A stretch of 64,000 nucleotides of DNA from contig NZ_JABASY010000004.1 in NCBI RefSeq assembly GCF_016107685.1, forward strand, positions 62,001-126,000, read 5' to 3'. Position numbers and translations under genes: made by a program. The notes beneath the pieces are model-generated. The model had not been told where the DNA came from, did not search any database, and was given only the letters and a program-made list of their open reading frames with translations. Of the stretch, positions 53,823-62,500 are shown in pieces. Each line of letters opens with the position of its first letter. Positions within the stretch are counted from its first letter, which is position 1. This DNA comes from Brevibacterium yomogidense (GTDB taxonomy: Bacteria > Actinomycetota > Actinomycetes > Actinomycetales > Brevibacteriaceae).

Positions 53823-56800
53823 GTGTCACTTCCAGAATCCGCTCTTCCCCCGTCGGTCGACGATGTCTTCGCCGACTGGAGGGCTCAGGCTGCCCGGATC
53901 GGCGGTCGCGACACCATGCTCCATTTCCGTGAGTCGCGTGATGGTTCGATCGATCTGACGGGCGCCCACCCCTCCGGCCTGGCCCAACTGCTGGCGGGTC
54001 GTGCGACCCGGCTCTCGAGCCTGCTGCGCGATCCCGACCACCTGGCCGACGCCCGCAGGCGTGCCCGGTCGATCCGCAGCAAGGCCGATCAGCTCCAGCG
54101 TCAGCGCGGCATCGCCGCCGCGCAGCTGGCGATCGGCTTCGCGTCGTGGACCCGCACGTCCGACGCCCGCCGTGAGGACTTCAACGCCCCCGTCATCCTC
54201 CGCCACGTGCGGCTGCTGCCGCGCGGTGCGAGCGTCGAGGACTATGAGATCCGCCTGTCCGACGAAGTGAGCATCAACCCGGCTCTCGTCGACTACCTGC
54301 GCCAGGAGCACGACGTCACTGTGGACGTCGACGAATGGGTGGCGGCGACCGGTCTGGCCCACGGCTTCGACCCGGCACCCGTCTTCAACCGGCTGCGCGC
54401 ACTCACCCACCCTGTCGTGGGCATGCTCGTGAACGAGCGGCTCATCGTGTCGACCTTCGCGAACCTCACCTCCCCGTACACGGCGGAGACCCTCCCTGCG
54501 GAGCACCCGATCCTGCGGGCGCTGGCAGGCGACGCCGAGGCGCGGGTCGGCTTCCGCCTGCCCGGCACCCCGGCGGCGGGGGACGAGGACCCAGCCGGCG
54601 CCTCGGGCGCGGAGGAAGTCCCGGACTCCACGGTTGGCGACGACTCCACGGTTGGCGACGACTCCACGGTTGGCGACGACGACGGCGAACCGACCCAGCG
54701 CATCGACACGTCGGATCCCGCGGACCTGGGCCCGCGGGAGCTCCAGGACCGGGCCCCGCACGAAGAGTTCCTCGCGATCGACGTCGACGGTGACCAGCAG
54801 GCGGTGGTCGACGCGGCACTGGACGGCGGGTCGATCGTCGTCGACACGCCGCCCGGCACCGGGGCCACACAACTGGCCGTGGCCCTTTCGACCTCCCTCA
54901 CGCATGCGGGACGCAGCGTCCTGTTCGTCGCGCAGGACGAGGACGAACTGGGCGACTTCACGCAGCGCATGGCACGCACGGGACTCGACGGGTTCACCGT
55001 CGACGGCCGCGGCGACAGCGAATCGCTGCGCACCAGCCTCATCCGGCTCATCACATCGGCAGAGAAGTCACCCCAGCCGGAACTCACGGGCCTCGTCGAC
55101 CGCCTCACCGACCAGCGCGCAGCACTGCGCGAGCACGCGGAATCCCTCCACCGCATCCGCGATCCCTGGGGTGTGTCCGCCTACGAGGTGATGCAGCGAC
55201 TCGCCGCACTCACCTCCGTGCGGCCCGGGCCGTCGACCAGTGTCCGGTTCGCTCCCGCTGTCCTCGAACTGTCCCCGGAGGACCGCGCAGACGTGCGGGA
55301 GCAGCTCCTCGAACTGTCCCGCATGGGTGCCTTCACGATGGAGGTGAGCGACACCGTCTGGTTCGGTGCCCGCGTCGACTCCTCCGACGAGGTGACACGT
55401 GCGCAGGACCGTGCACGCCGCGCTGTCGGACTCGTCCCCGAATTCTCCCGCGTCTCGCTGCCCGTGCTGCGCGAATCCGGTCTCAACCCGGAACGCACCG
55501 TGGGGGCGTGGGGCCGATCCCTCCTGCTGCTCCAGGAGATCCGCAAGACCCTCGACGTGTTCTCGCCGGAGGTGTTCGAGCACAACCTGGGCGACCTCAT
55601 CGCCGCCACCGGGACCGCGGACTACCGGGCGTCGGTGGGCCGCGACATGGGTCTCTTCGAGCGCAACCGCCTCAAGAAGGCGGCACGCGAATTCCTGCGC
55701 CCCGGCGCGCAGGTCACCGACATGCACGACGGCCTGCTCGCCGCGTCGACGCAGCGGCAGGAGCTCAAGGAGCTCGCCGGCGGGGACATCCGCCCGCGCG
55801 TCCCCCGCGGCATCCCCGAAGCGGTCGCGGAATACCGCGCCCTGTCCGCAGAGCTCGACGCACTCCGTCCCGTCCTCGACACCACCCCGGACGGCGGCGA
55901 CCTGGAGAGCATGCTGGTCGAGGAGCTCGAAGCGCGCCTCCAGGCCCTTGCCGAGGACAACGCGTCCCTGAGCGACCTGCCCACACGCACACGCACGGAC
56001 GACGCACTGCGGGATGCGGGCCTGGGTGAACTGCTCGACGACCTGCGGGACCGGCGCGTCCCCCACGAGGTCGTGGGACTCGAATTCGACCTGGCGCTCT
56101 GGGCGACGATCCTCCAGGACCTCGCCGGCGCCGACGCCCTCATCGGCGCCCACGACGGATCCGTCCTCCACCGCATCGCCGCGGACTACCGGGTCGCCGA
56201 CCGCCAGTACGTCGCCGCGGGAGCGTCCCGGCTGCGCTACGGGCATGCCCGCCGCTGGAAGCGTGCCATCGCGGACGAGCGCGAACAGGCCCAGGTCGTC
56301 CGCGACGCTCTGCGTTCGGACCGGCCGACCGTCGCAGAGCTCACGTCCCGCGCACCGGACGTCATGACGACACTGGCCCCCGTCTGGATGGTGACACCGT
56401 TCCAGGTGCCGGAGCTGTTCGCGGACGCACCGCTGTTCGACACCGTGGTGATCGCGGACGCCGGCCGGCTCACGACCGCGGAAGTGCTGCCCGCACTTGC
56501 GCGCGCCAAGCAGGTCATCGCCCTGGGCGACATGAGGCTGCCCGGCCCCCGCGACTTCAGCGTCACCGTCGACCGGCGGATGCAGACAGCGGAGGACACC
56601 CCGTCGAGCGTCTGGGAGGACCTCGCCGCATTCCTGCCGCGCCACCGCCTGCACACCAGCTACCGGGTGTCCCCGCTGGAACTCGTGGAGCTCGCCAACC
56701 GCCACTTCTACGACGAGCACATCCGGACCGTTCCTACGGCGCTCACGGGCGAGGGCAGCGGTCTCGAATTCGCGTACGTCCCCGACGCCCTGGGTTCCCC

Positions 56801-58721
56801 GGACACCGCCACCGGCCAGGTCGAGAGCCTGGACGTCGAGGTGGACAAGGTCGTCGACTTGGTCGTCCGCCACGCCCGCACGCGCTCCCGCCAGTCGCTC
56901 GCGGTCATCACGCTCACCCCGTGGCACGCCCAGCGCGTCGCCGCCGCGATCCAGAAAGCGATCCGCCAGTACCCCTACGTCGCCTCCTTCTTCGACGACC
57001 CGGACAAGGAACCGTTCGTCGTCACCGACTGCGAGCAGATCCAGGGCATGGACCGCGACGCCGTCATCCTGTCGCTGGGGTACGGCCGCACGCGCCACGG
57101 ACGCGTCATCCACGCGTTCGGTCCGCTGTCCCAGCCGGGCGGCGAACGCCTGCTGGCCGCCGCCGTCACTCGCGCACGCCGTCGACTCACGGTCGTGTCC
57201 GCGTTCGAAGCCGACGATTTCGACCCGGCCCGGCTGGAGCACGGTGCCGCGCTGCTGCCGGATCTGCTGTCGGAGATCGCCTCCGGCGGCGAACCGACGG
57301 AGCGCACCTACGGTGCTGTGACCGGCACCGGCGCGATGGTGCGCAGCGACCGTGAGGACGCGGACCGGATCGCGACGGAACCGGCTGCGGAGCTGGGCGA
57401 CCCGATCGTGACGGACCTCGCGGAGAGGCTGAGCCGCAAGGGCGTGCTCGCCCACCTCGACTACCAGGGGATCGACCTGGCGATCGCGAACTCCGCGGAC
57501 GCACTGCACGGCATGGTGGTCGCGGTCGAATCCGACGGCCCGCTCTACGCAGGGACGTCCAGCATCCGGCAGCGTGAACGTCTGCGCCCCGAACAGCTCG
57601 CCCGCCGCGGATGGCGCTCCGTGCGCATCTGGACGACCGACGCCTTCGTCGACCCGCAGCGCCAGGCGAACCGCCTGTTCGAGGTGTGGAAGGAGACGGT
57701 CGAGGACCTGTCCCCGCAGGCGCTGCTCAACGCGGCGCGCGCCGCGGCGGTCGTTGTCGACCGGCAGGGCAGCCGCCCCCGTGTCGCGTCGGGTCTGCCG
57801 ATGCACATGTACTCCGACGAGCAGCTCATCGCGATGCTCGAGTGGATCCAGTCCGACGGTGTCTCCCGCTCCGACACGGAGCTCAAGGAGCAGCTGCGCG
57901 CCGGACTGGCGCAGAAGCTGCGATCGGCACGGACGGAAGCGGCCCTCGACAGTGCGGTCGCTGCCTACCGGGCCTGGGTCGCAGCGTCGAAGCGCAGCGC
58001 GACCCACGCCTCGGCGGACTCCACCGACCAGGGGGACACCGCCTCCGCTGCCGATGCGGCGCAGCAGCCCCGCACACGTGCGGAGAGGCGTGCTGCGCGG
58101 AAGGCCGCCGCGGAGGCCGCTGCGAAGGCAGCAGCCGCAGCAGGCGAATCGTCTGACGGCGCGTCTGCGGGCACCGTCGTCGATGACGACGATGCGGTGG
58201 CGAACGAGCCTCGGGTCATCCCTGCGGACCAGATCATCCCGTCCTACGACACGGACAGCCTCCGTCACGCGGAACTGCGGTACGCGGGCCTGCGTGACAA
58301 CGGGCCGCGCCACGGGGCCACGACCGGCACCAGCACCGGCCCCTCGGCCTCGGACACAGCGGAGGACTCCGCAGCACACGACGCAGGCGACGGTTCCGCA
58401 GCGTCGACCGCTGCCCGGGCGTCAGGAACCCCGGCAGAGGAGTCCGGCGCATCCGACCCGTCTGGCGACGTGCCGACTGCCGATGCCGAGACGTCCGAAG
58501 AGCCGGAGGACGGCCGCGGGCCTCTCGACGGACCTGCGACCGCGGACCCAGCCGCAACAGGGGACGAAATCCCTGCCGATGACGCATCTGCAACCGGGGC
58601 CACATCCACGACCGGCGGAGCATCTGCAGCCGAGGAATCATCTGCTGCCGAGGACGCGCCGGGTGACGAGGACGCCTCAGGTGACGAGCCCGGCGCATCG
58701 TCGTCGCACGACAGGGACTGA
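53823..58721 (+). CDS. giant DUF4011 helicase-like protein with Vsr/MTES_1575 nuclease domain
   Basis: A 1632-residue protein. The N-terminal DUF4011 domain (about 10-240) is followed by a tandem STVGDD repeat (about 268-286), a split SF1 helicase core, and an MTES_1575-type Vsr-like nuclease domain (about 1200-1285; IDLAIA and AVESDGPLY retain the acidic residues). The helicase core is degenerate: Walker A reads PPGTGATQ, with Ala (codon 54864-54866) for Lys, and Walker B reads ADAGR for DEAS. Motif VI TRARRRL is kept. The Ala/Ser/Thr-rich tail of about 250 residues is low complexity. TAGTGT (53810-53815) is seven bases before GTG 53823, a leaderless start; ATG 53787 is an alternative. Confidence 0.88.
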   Translation: MSLPESALPPSVDDVFADWRAQAARIGGRDTMLHFRESRDGSIDLTGAHPSGLAQLLAGRATRLSSLLRDPDHLADARRRARSIRSKADQLQRQRGIAAAQLAIGFASWTRTSDARREDFNAPVILRHVRLLPRGASVEDYEIRLSDEVSINPALVDYLRQEHDVTVDVDEWVAATGLAHGFDPAPVFNRLRALTHPVVGMLVNERLIVSTFANLTSPYTAETLPAEHPILRALAGDAEARVGFRLPGTPAAGDEDPAGASGAEEVPDSTVGDDSTVGDDSTVGDDDGEPTQRIDTSDPADLGPRELQDRAPHEEFLAIDVDGDQQAVVDAALDGGSIVVDTPPGTGATQLAVALSTSLTHAGRSVLFVAQDEDELGDFTQRMARTGLDGFTVDGRGDSESLRTSLIRLITSAEKSPQPELTGLVDRLTDQRAALREHAESLHRIRDPWGVSAYEVMQRLAALTSVRPGPSTSVRFAPAVLELSPEDRADVREQLLELSRMGAFTMEVSDTVWFGARVDSSDEVTRAQDRARRAVGLVPEFSRVSLPVLRESGLNPERTVGAWGRSLLLLQEIRKTLDVFSPEVFEHNLGDLIAATGTADYRASVGRDMGLFERNRLKKAAREFLRPGAQVTDMHDGLLAASTQRQELKELAGGDIRPRVPRGIPEAVAEYRALSAELDALRPVLDTTPDGGDLESMLVEELEARLQALAEDNASLSDLPTRTRTDDALRDAGLGELLDDLRDRRVPHEVVGLEFDLALWATILQDLAGADALIGAHDGSVLHRIAADYRVADRQYVAAGASRLRYGHARRWKRAIADEREQAQVVRDALRSDRPTVAELTSRAPDVMTTLAPVWMVTPFQVPELFADAPLFDTVVIADAGRLTTAEVLPALARAKQVIALGDMRLPGPRDFSVTVDRRMQTAEDTPSSVWEDLAAFLPRHRLHTSYRVSPLELVELANRHFYDEHIRTVPTALTGEGSGLEFAYVPDALGSPDTATGQVESLDVEVDKVVDLVVRHARTRSRQSLAVITLTPWHAQRVAAAIQKAIRQYPYVASFFDDPDKEPFVVTDCEQIQGMDRDAVILSLGYGRTRHGRVIHAFGPLSQPGGERLLAAAVTRARRRLTVVSAFEADDFDPARLEHGAALLPDLLSEIASGGEPTERTYGAVTGTGAMVRSDREDADRIATEPAAELGDPIVTDLAERLSRKGVLAHLDYQGIDLAIANSADALHGMVVAVESDGPLYAGTSSIRQRERLRPEQLARRGWRSVRIWTTDAFVDPQRQANRLFEVWKETVEDLSPQALLNAARAAAVVVDRQGSRPRVASGLPMHMYSDEQLIAMLEWIQSDGVSRSDTELKEQLRAGLAQKLRSARTEAALDSAVAAYRAWVAASKRSATHASADSTDQGDTASAADAAQQPRTRAERRAARKAAAEAAAKAAAAAGESSDGASAGTVVDDDDAVANEPRVIPADQIIPSYDTDSLRHAELRYAGLRDNGPRHGATTGTSTGPSASDTAEDSAAHDAGDGSAASTAARASGTPAEESGASDPSGDVPTADAETSEEPEDGRGPLDGPATADPAATGDEIPADDASATGATSTTGGASAAEESSAAEDAPGDEDASGDEPGASSSHDRD
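54624..54677 (+). repeat. three perfect 18-bp tandem repeats in the DUF4011 gene
   Basis: GACTCCACGGTTGGCGAC occurs three times in a row (54624-54641, 54642-54659, 54660-54677), encoding DSTVGD units between the DUF4011 domain and the helicase core. Perfect copies suggest recent slippage. Confidence 0.9.
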
Positions 58722-58726
58722 CGCCG

Positions 58727-59008
58727 ATGGGTGCCACAGGCGACCCCACGCCCAAAGGGCAGAAGCGTCTGAGCCCGGCCGCGCAAGCGGCGATCGCACG
58801 TTACCGACGCCTCATGGGCAACGTGTCCGATGCGGAGACAGCCGATGACAATCCGGACGGGGGTCGCAGCGATCTGGACCGGCACCTCGCGGACAGACCA
58901 CCGCATTGGGCGCCGCCCCGCAGGGAGACCCCGCCCCGCAGGGAGACCCCGCCACGCACCGAGGCACCGCCACGCACCGAGGAGCCGTTCCCACACGAGG
59001 ATTCCTGA
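58727..59008 (+). CDS. small hypothetical protein with Pro/Arg repeat tail
   Basis: A 93-residue protein beginning five bases after the DUF4011 stop, so probably in its operon. The first 40 residues form a helix-rich basic segment (KRLSPAAQAAIARYRRLMGN); the tail is Pro/Arg/Glu-rich with four PPRxET/PPRTEx units encoded by 18-bp tandem repeats (58913-58984). No family recognised and no function can be given. Confidence 0.65.
   Translation: MGATGDPTPKGQKRLSPAAQAAIARYRRLMGNVSDAETADDNPDGGRSDLDRHLADRPPHWAPPRRETPPRRETPPRTEAPPRTEEPFPHEDS
58913..58984 (+). repeat. four 18-bp tandem units in the small downstream gene
   Basis: CCGCCCCGCAGGGAGACC is repeated twice (58913-58930, 58931-58948), then two copies of the related CCGCCACGCACCGAGGCA (58949-58966, and 58967-58984 with two changes). 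They encode the PPRRET/PPRTEA tail. Confidence 0.85.
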
Positions 59009-59060
59009 CGGTCGCGCAGACCTCTGAAGACGCGGACTTCTGAAGACCTTCCCGAACGCA

Positions 59061-59104
59061 TCAGGGGCGTGGAAGACGACCATCGTCGTCTTCCACGCCC
59101 CTGA
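59061..59104. terminator. 20-bp perfect bidirectional terminator
   Basis: TCAGGGGCGTGGAAGACGAC (59061-59080) pairs perfectly with its complement at 59085-59104 around a four-base loop. It lies between the small Pro-rich protein gene (+) and mscL (-). Confidence 0.85.
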
Positions 59105-59116
59105 GACGCGAAGCTG

Positions 59117-59563
59117 TCAGTGTCGCGGCTGGATGTCGTCGTCGCCGTCGATCCGCTTGTCCGGGACCTGCTGCTGCTGACCCTCCGACATGATGTCGCG
59201 GATCTCTGCGAGCAGCTCTTCCGCCGTCGGCGGGATGTCGTCTTCGTCAGCACCCCGTTTGCGCATTTCGGAGAGCTTGTTCATCGGCATGACGATGACG
59301 AAGTACACGACGGCGGCGATGATGAGGAAGTTGATCGCCGCGGTGATGACCGCTCCGATGTCGATGAAGGTCGCTTCGACGTCGGGACGGACGTAGAAGC
59401 CCAGACCGCCCATGTCGGGAGACCCGACAGCAGCGATGAGGGGGTTGATGACCTTGTCGGAGATCGCCGTGACGATCGCGGTGAAGGCGCCGCCGATGAT
59501 GACCGCGGTGGCCAGCTCGATGACGTTGCCTCGGAGGATGAAGTCCCGGAAGCCCTGGAACAT
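59117..59563 (-). CDS. mscL: large-conductance mechanosensitive channel
   Basis: A 148-residue channel that opens under osmotic downshock. The N-terminal MFQGFRDFILRGNVIELATAVIIGGAF and first helix, the extracellular loop with YVRPD, the second helix (about 78-98) and the cytoplasmic helix are all present. The tail is Gln- and Glu-rich and longer than in E. coli. The order mscL near FmdB, FTHF ligase and galU matches mycobacteria. Confidence 0.95.
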   Translation of the reverse strand: MFQGFRDFILRGNVIELATAVIIGGAFTAIVTAISDKVINPLIAAVGSPDMGGLGFYVRPDVEATFIDIGAVITAAINFLIIAAVVYFVIVMPMNKLSEMRKRGADEDDIPPTAEELLAEIRDIMSEGQQQQVPDKRIDGDDDIQPRH

Positions 59564-59692
59564 GTCGAGTAGTCCTTTCGCGGCCGCGGCCCGGAAGAAG
59601 TGGGGCAGCCGTGTCCTGTGGGGAGATATCCACTATTACAGTTCTGCAGTGTATGCGGATTATCAACCTCTGTACCACGCGACACGAGCACC

Positions 59693-60373
59693 TCAGTTGA
59701 GCAGCGCGAAGCTGAGGTAGGAGCCGGCCTCCCGTGCCAGTGCTGCCGCTTCCTCTTCCGTGACGGCGAGGGTCACGACCGTCGTCCCCTGGCCCAGACC
59801 TCCCGAAGGCGCCTGCACTGCGGTGACTGCTGCGTCCTCGAGCAGAGCACCCGAGGCCGTGGGCAGGCCCGGAAAGACCTCACCCTCGTCGTCGGCCTCG
59901 TCCGCAGCGTCCGCGCCGGCGGATTCAGCGGTGAAGACCCGGAGCCTGTGGCCGGGCCGGATGACGGAGACGGCCTGTGCATCGCCGAACACGGTGGGGA
60001 CCAGGACGGATCCCTCCGGCCGGAGCCCGGTGTCGGGCCCGATGAGCGACGTGTGGGTGAGCGGGGTGCCGGCCGCGATCGCCCCACCGGTCACGGCGCC
60101 GCGTGCGTCAGCCGCGTCGGCAAGGGCGTCGTCCGGAGCCAGGCCGGGAGGGTAGTGGGCTGTGCGCAGCGCCTCCGTGGTTAGCTCCGTGCCGGGGGCG
60201 AGGTCCTGTGCTGCGACCAGCACCGGTTCCGTTCCCGTGCGGGGGACGATCGTCCAGGCGGCGAGCACCGTCGCGAGGCAGAGCAGGGCGACACCGGCCG
60301 GGCGGGCGGGAATGCGGGAGAGCAGCGCGCGCGGGCGGGCGAGTGCGCGGCGGATCGAGGCGAAGACGTCCAT
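59693..60373 (-). CDS. SAF domain protein (CpaB/RcpC-like)
   Basis: A 226-residue protein: basic N-terminus, one membrane helix (about 27-44), and an SAF domain starting LVAAQDLAPGTELTTEALRT, with the AGTPLTHTSLI segment. SAF domains occur in CpaB/FlgA-type assembly factors, but no pilus genes are nearby, so its partner is unknown. An acidic insert lies at about 153-170. It reads toward mscL. Confidence 0.8.
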   Translation of the reverse strand: MDVFASIRRALARPRALLSRIPARPAGVALLCLATVLAAWTIVPRTGTEPVLVAAQDLAPGTELTTEALRTAHYPPGLAPDDALADAADARGAVTGGAIAAGTPLTHTSLIGPDTGLRPEGSVLVPTVFGDAQAVSVIRPGHRLRVFTAESAGADAADEADDEGEVFPGLPTASGALLEDAAVTAVQAPSGGLGQGTTVVTLAVTEEEAAALAREAGSYLSFALLN

Positions 60374-60488
60374 GGGGAGACTGTGCCTCGGCCCGTCTGG
60401 GTTCGCCAGGGGTGGGGCGCACCTGTGGACAGACGACGCTTCGTGGCGTGTCCTGTGACCTCAAGTGGGAGGCCGACCGATCCTGTGC

Positions 60489-60824
60489 TCAGCCGGCAGC
60501 GGGAGCGGACGCTGCTGCGGGCTGAGCGCTCGACCCGCCGGAGTCCGACGACCCCGATGACGACGAGTCCGACGACGAGGATCCCGACGACGAATCGGAC
60601 GACGAGGAGTCGGACGATGCGGCTGGTGCGCTCGCACTGGAGCTGGACCGCGAATCGGTGGCGTAGAAGCCGGAGCCCTTGAAGCTGACCCCGACGGAGC
60701 CGAACACCTTGCGCAGCCGCTCCTCACCACACGACGGGCAGGTCTTCAGCGCGTCGTCGGTGAACGCCTGGTGGATGTCGAAGGCGTGATCGCAGTTCTT
60801 GCAGCGGTACGAATACGTGGGCAT
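60489..60824 (-). CDS. FmdB/Ruc-like zinc ribbon protein
   Basis: A 111-residue protein. The N-terminal zinc ribbon has CKNC and CPSC pairs (MPTYSYRCKNCDHAFDIHQ, then TCPSCGEERLRKVF), followed by a Ser-rich disordered tail with SSSDSS and SSGSSD runs. Its synteny with FTHF cyclo-ligase, galU and mscL matches M. tuberculosis Rv0991c, described as a redox-regulated chaperone (Ruc) whose Cys control activity; equivalence is inference. The ATG at 60824 gives the standard FmdB start. Confidence 0.85.
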   Translation of the reverse strand: MPTYSYRCKNCDHAFDIHQAFTDDALKTCPSCGEERLRKVFGSVGVSFKGSGFYATDSRSSSSASAPAASSDSSSSDSSSGSSSSDSSSSGSSDSGGSSAQPAAASAPAAG

Positions 60825-60907
60825 GGTGACCTTTCCCTTCCGGGGCCGCCCGGACATCGCGCCGGGGGCCTCCTGAATGATAGGGGGCCGGTGCTCGTGC
60901 GGGTGCG

Positions 60908-61561
60908 TCAGGTGGTCGAACTCACGGTGTGCAGACCGGTCTCCGTGAGCACAGACCCGACGGCGAGGTCCCAGTCCGCCCGCGGCAGCGTGCCGGTCCG
61001 CTCCGCGTCCCAGCAGACGCCCACGAACTCCAGCCGCGCCCGCAGCGCGGCGTGCCGGGTGTCCGCGAGGAGTCCCTGGGGGCCGAAGGTGCGGTCGTAG
61101 AAGCCGCCCCCGTTGCCCAGCCGCACGCCGTGGGCGTCATAGGCGAGGCCGGGGACCAGGACGAGGAAGGTGCCGTGTGCGGGGGAGTCGGCCAGCGCCT
61201 CGGGCGTGGTGAGGGGGTAATGGGGCTCCCGGATGTCCCACGTGCCCCGCGGCAGCTCGTCCAGCGGGCCAGTGACCTGCCCCAGCAGCAGCGGCTCGCC
61301 CTTGCGAGTGGTGGGCAGCAGCACCGGCACGCGTGCGTCGATGAGCCGTTCCAGCGCTGTGTCGAGGCTGGGTTCTCCGGGCAGCGACGCATACCCGACC
61401 ACGACGGCCGGCTGCCTCGCGTCGACCAGCGCGGACACCTGCGCTGTCAAGGCGTCCTGTGCCGTGCGACGTGCGGTGTCCGGCGCCTCGAGATGCGAAG
61501 CGCGACGCGCCCGCACATCCGCGCGCAACTGCGCTTTTGGAACTGCTTCACCTGTATTCAT
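60908..61561 (-). CDS. 5-formyltetrahydrofolate cyclo-ligase
   Basis: A 217-residue enzyme that converts 5-formyl-THF to 5,10-methenyl-THF using ATP. The family motif is GVRLGNGGGFYDR, with the LVPGLAYD segment before it. The N-terminus (KAQLRADVRARR) is the usual start. ATG 61561 lies seven bases after TATGCT (complement of 61569-61574), a leaderless pattern, and the -10 overlaps the divergent galU -10. Confidence 0.93.
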   Translation of the reverse strand: MNTGEAVPKAQLRADVRARRASHLEAPDTARRTAQDALTAQVSALVDARQPAVVVGYASLPGEPSLDTALERLIDARVPVLLPTTRKGEPLLLGQVTGPLDELPRGTWDIREPHYPLTTPEALADSPAHGTFLVLVPGLAYDAHGVRLGNGGGFYDRTFGPQGLLADTRHAALRARLEFVGVCWDAERTGTLPRADWDLAVGSVLTETGLHTVSSTT

Positions 61562-61568
61562 TGTGCCA

Positions 61569-61578
61569 AGCATAGAAT
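61569..61578. promoter_or_regulatory. overlapping divergent -10 boxes of galU and FTHF cyclo-ligase
   Basis: TAGAAT (61573-61578) on the plus strand is seven bases before the galU ATG. On the minus strand TATGCT (complement of 61569-61574) is seven bases before the FTHF ligase ATG. The two boxes share two bases, so polymerase cannot use both at once, and both mRNAs would be leaderless. Confidence 0.65.
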
Positions 61579-61585
61579 GACCGGC

Positions 61586-62488
61586 ATGTCGAAGAACGAA
61601 CACGCCTCAGTGCGCAAGGCAGTGGTCCCCGTCGCGGGTCTGGGCACACGATTCCTGCCCGCGACGAAGGCGACCCCCAAGGAGATGCTCCCCGTCGTCG
61701 ACAAGCCGGCGATCCAGTACGTCGTCGAAGAGGCGGTGCACGCCGGCCTCACCGACATCCTCATGGTCACCGGGCGCAACAAGCGGCCGCTCGAGGACCA
61801 CTTCGACCGGGTGGACGGCCTGGAGGCGGCGCTGCGGGCGAAAGGCGACCACAAGAAGCTCGAGCTGATCCAGGAGTCGTCCGAACTGGCGGACATCCAC
61901 TTCGTGCGTCAGGGCGACCCGCTGGGTCTGGGACATGCGGTGCTCAAGGGCGAGCAGCACGTGGGGAACGAACCCTTCGCGGTGCTGCTGGGCGATGACC
62001 TCATCGACGAGCGCAGCCCCATCCTCCCCACGATGATCGACGTGTACGAGAAGACCGGCGGCTGCGTCGTCGCGCTCATGGAGGTGCCGCACGAATCGAT
62101 CAACATGTACGGCTGCGCCGCGATCGAGCAGACGGACGAGGACGGCGTCGTGAAGATCACGGATCTGGTCGAGAAGCCGGACCCGGAGGACGCGCCGTCC
62201 AACCTGGCGATCATCGGCCGCTACGTGCTGGGGCCGGAGATCTTCCCGGTGCTCCACGACACGGCGCCCGGCCGCGGCAATGAGATCCAGCTGACGGACG
62301 CTCTCAAGGAATGTGCGAACGGCCAGGGCAAGGGCGTGTACGGGGTCGTGTTCTCCGGTGAGCGCTATGACACGGGCGACAAGCTCGCCTACATCCAGGC
62401 GGTCATCCAGCTGGCGAGCCGCCGCGACGACCTGGGTGCAGACCTGCGCGCGTGGCTGAAGGAGTTCGTTGCCGACCTCGACGACTGA
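61586..62488 (+). CDS. galU: UTP-glucose-1-phosphate uridylyltransferase
   Basis: A 300-residue enzyme that makes UDP-glucose from UTP and glucose-1-phosphate for wall polymers and glycogen. The nucleotide-binding motif is AGLGTRFLPATKATPKEMLP, and VEEAVHAG, LLGDDLI and DLVEKP segments are intact. ATG 61586 fits the TAGAAT-N7 leaderless promoter; ATG 61577 is an in-frame alternative. A long open frame upstream is a shadow. Confidence 0.96.
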   Translation: MSKNEHASVRKAVVPVAGLGTRFLPATKATPKEMLPVVDKPAIQYVVEEAVHAGLTDILMVTGRNKRPLEDHFDRVDGLEAALRAKGDHKKLELIQESSELADIHFVRQGDPLGLGHAVLKGEQHVGNEPFAVLLGDDLIDERSPILPTMIDVYEKTGGCVVALMEVPHESINMYGCAAIEQTDEDGVVKITDLVEKPDPEDAPSNLAIIGRYVLGPEIFPVLHDTAPGRGNEIQLTDALKECANGQGKGVYGVVFSGERYDTGDKLAYIQAVIQLASRRDDLGADLRAWLKEFVADLDD

Positions 62489-62500
62489 GGGCAGCCGCTG

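Noticed and set aside
55068-58379. 1103-codon open frame antisense to the DUF4011 gene
   Set aside because: It arises from the high third-position GC of the sense gene; its composition (Val/Arg/Gly/Asp) is typical of such shadows.
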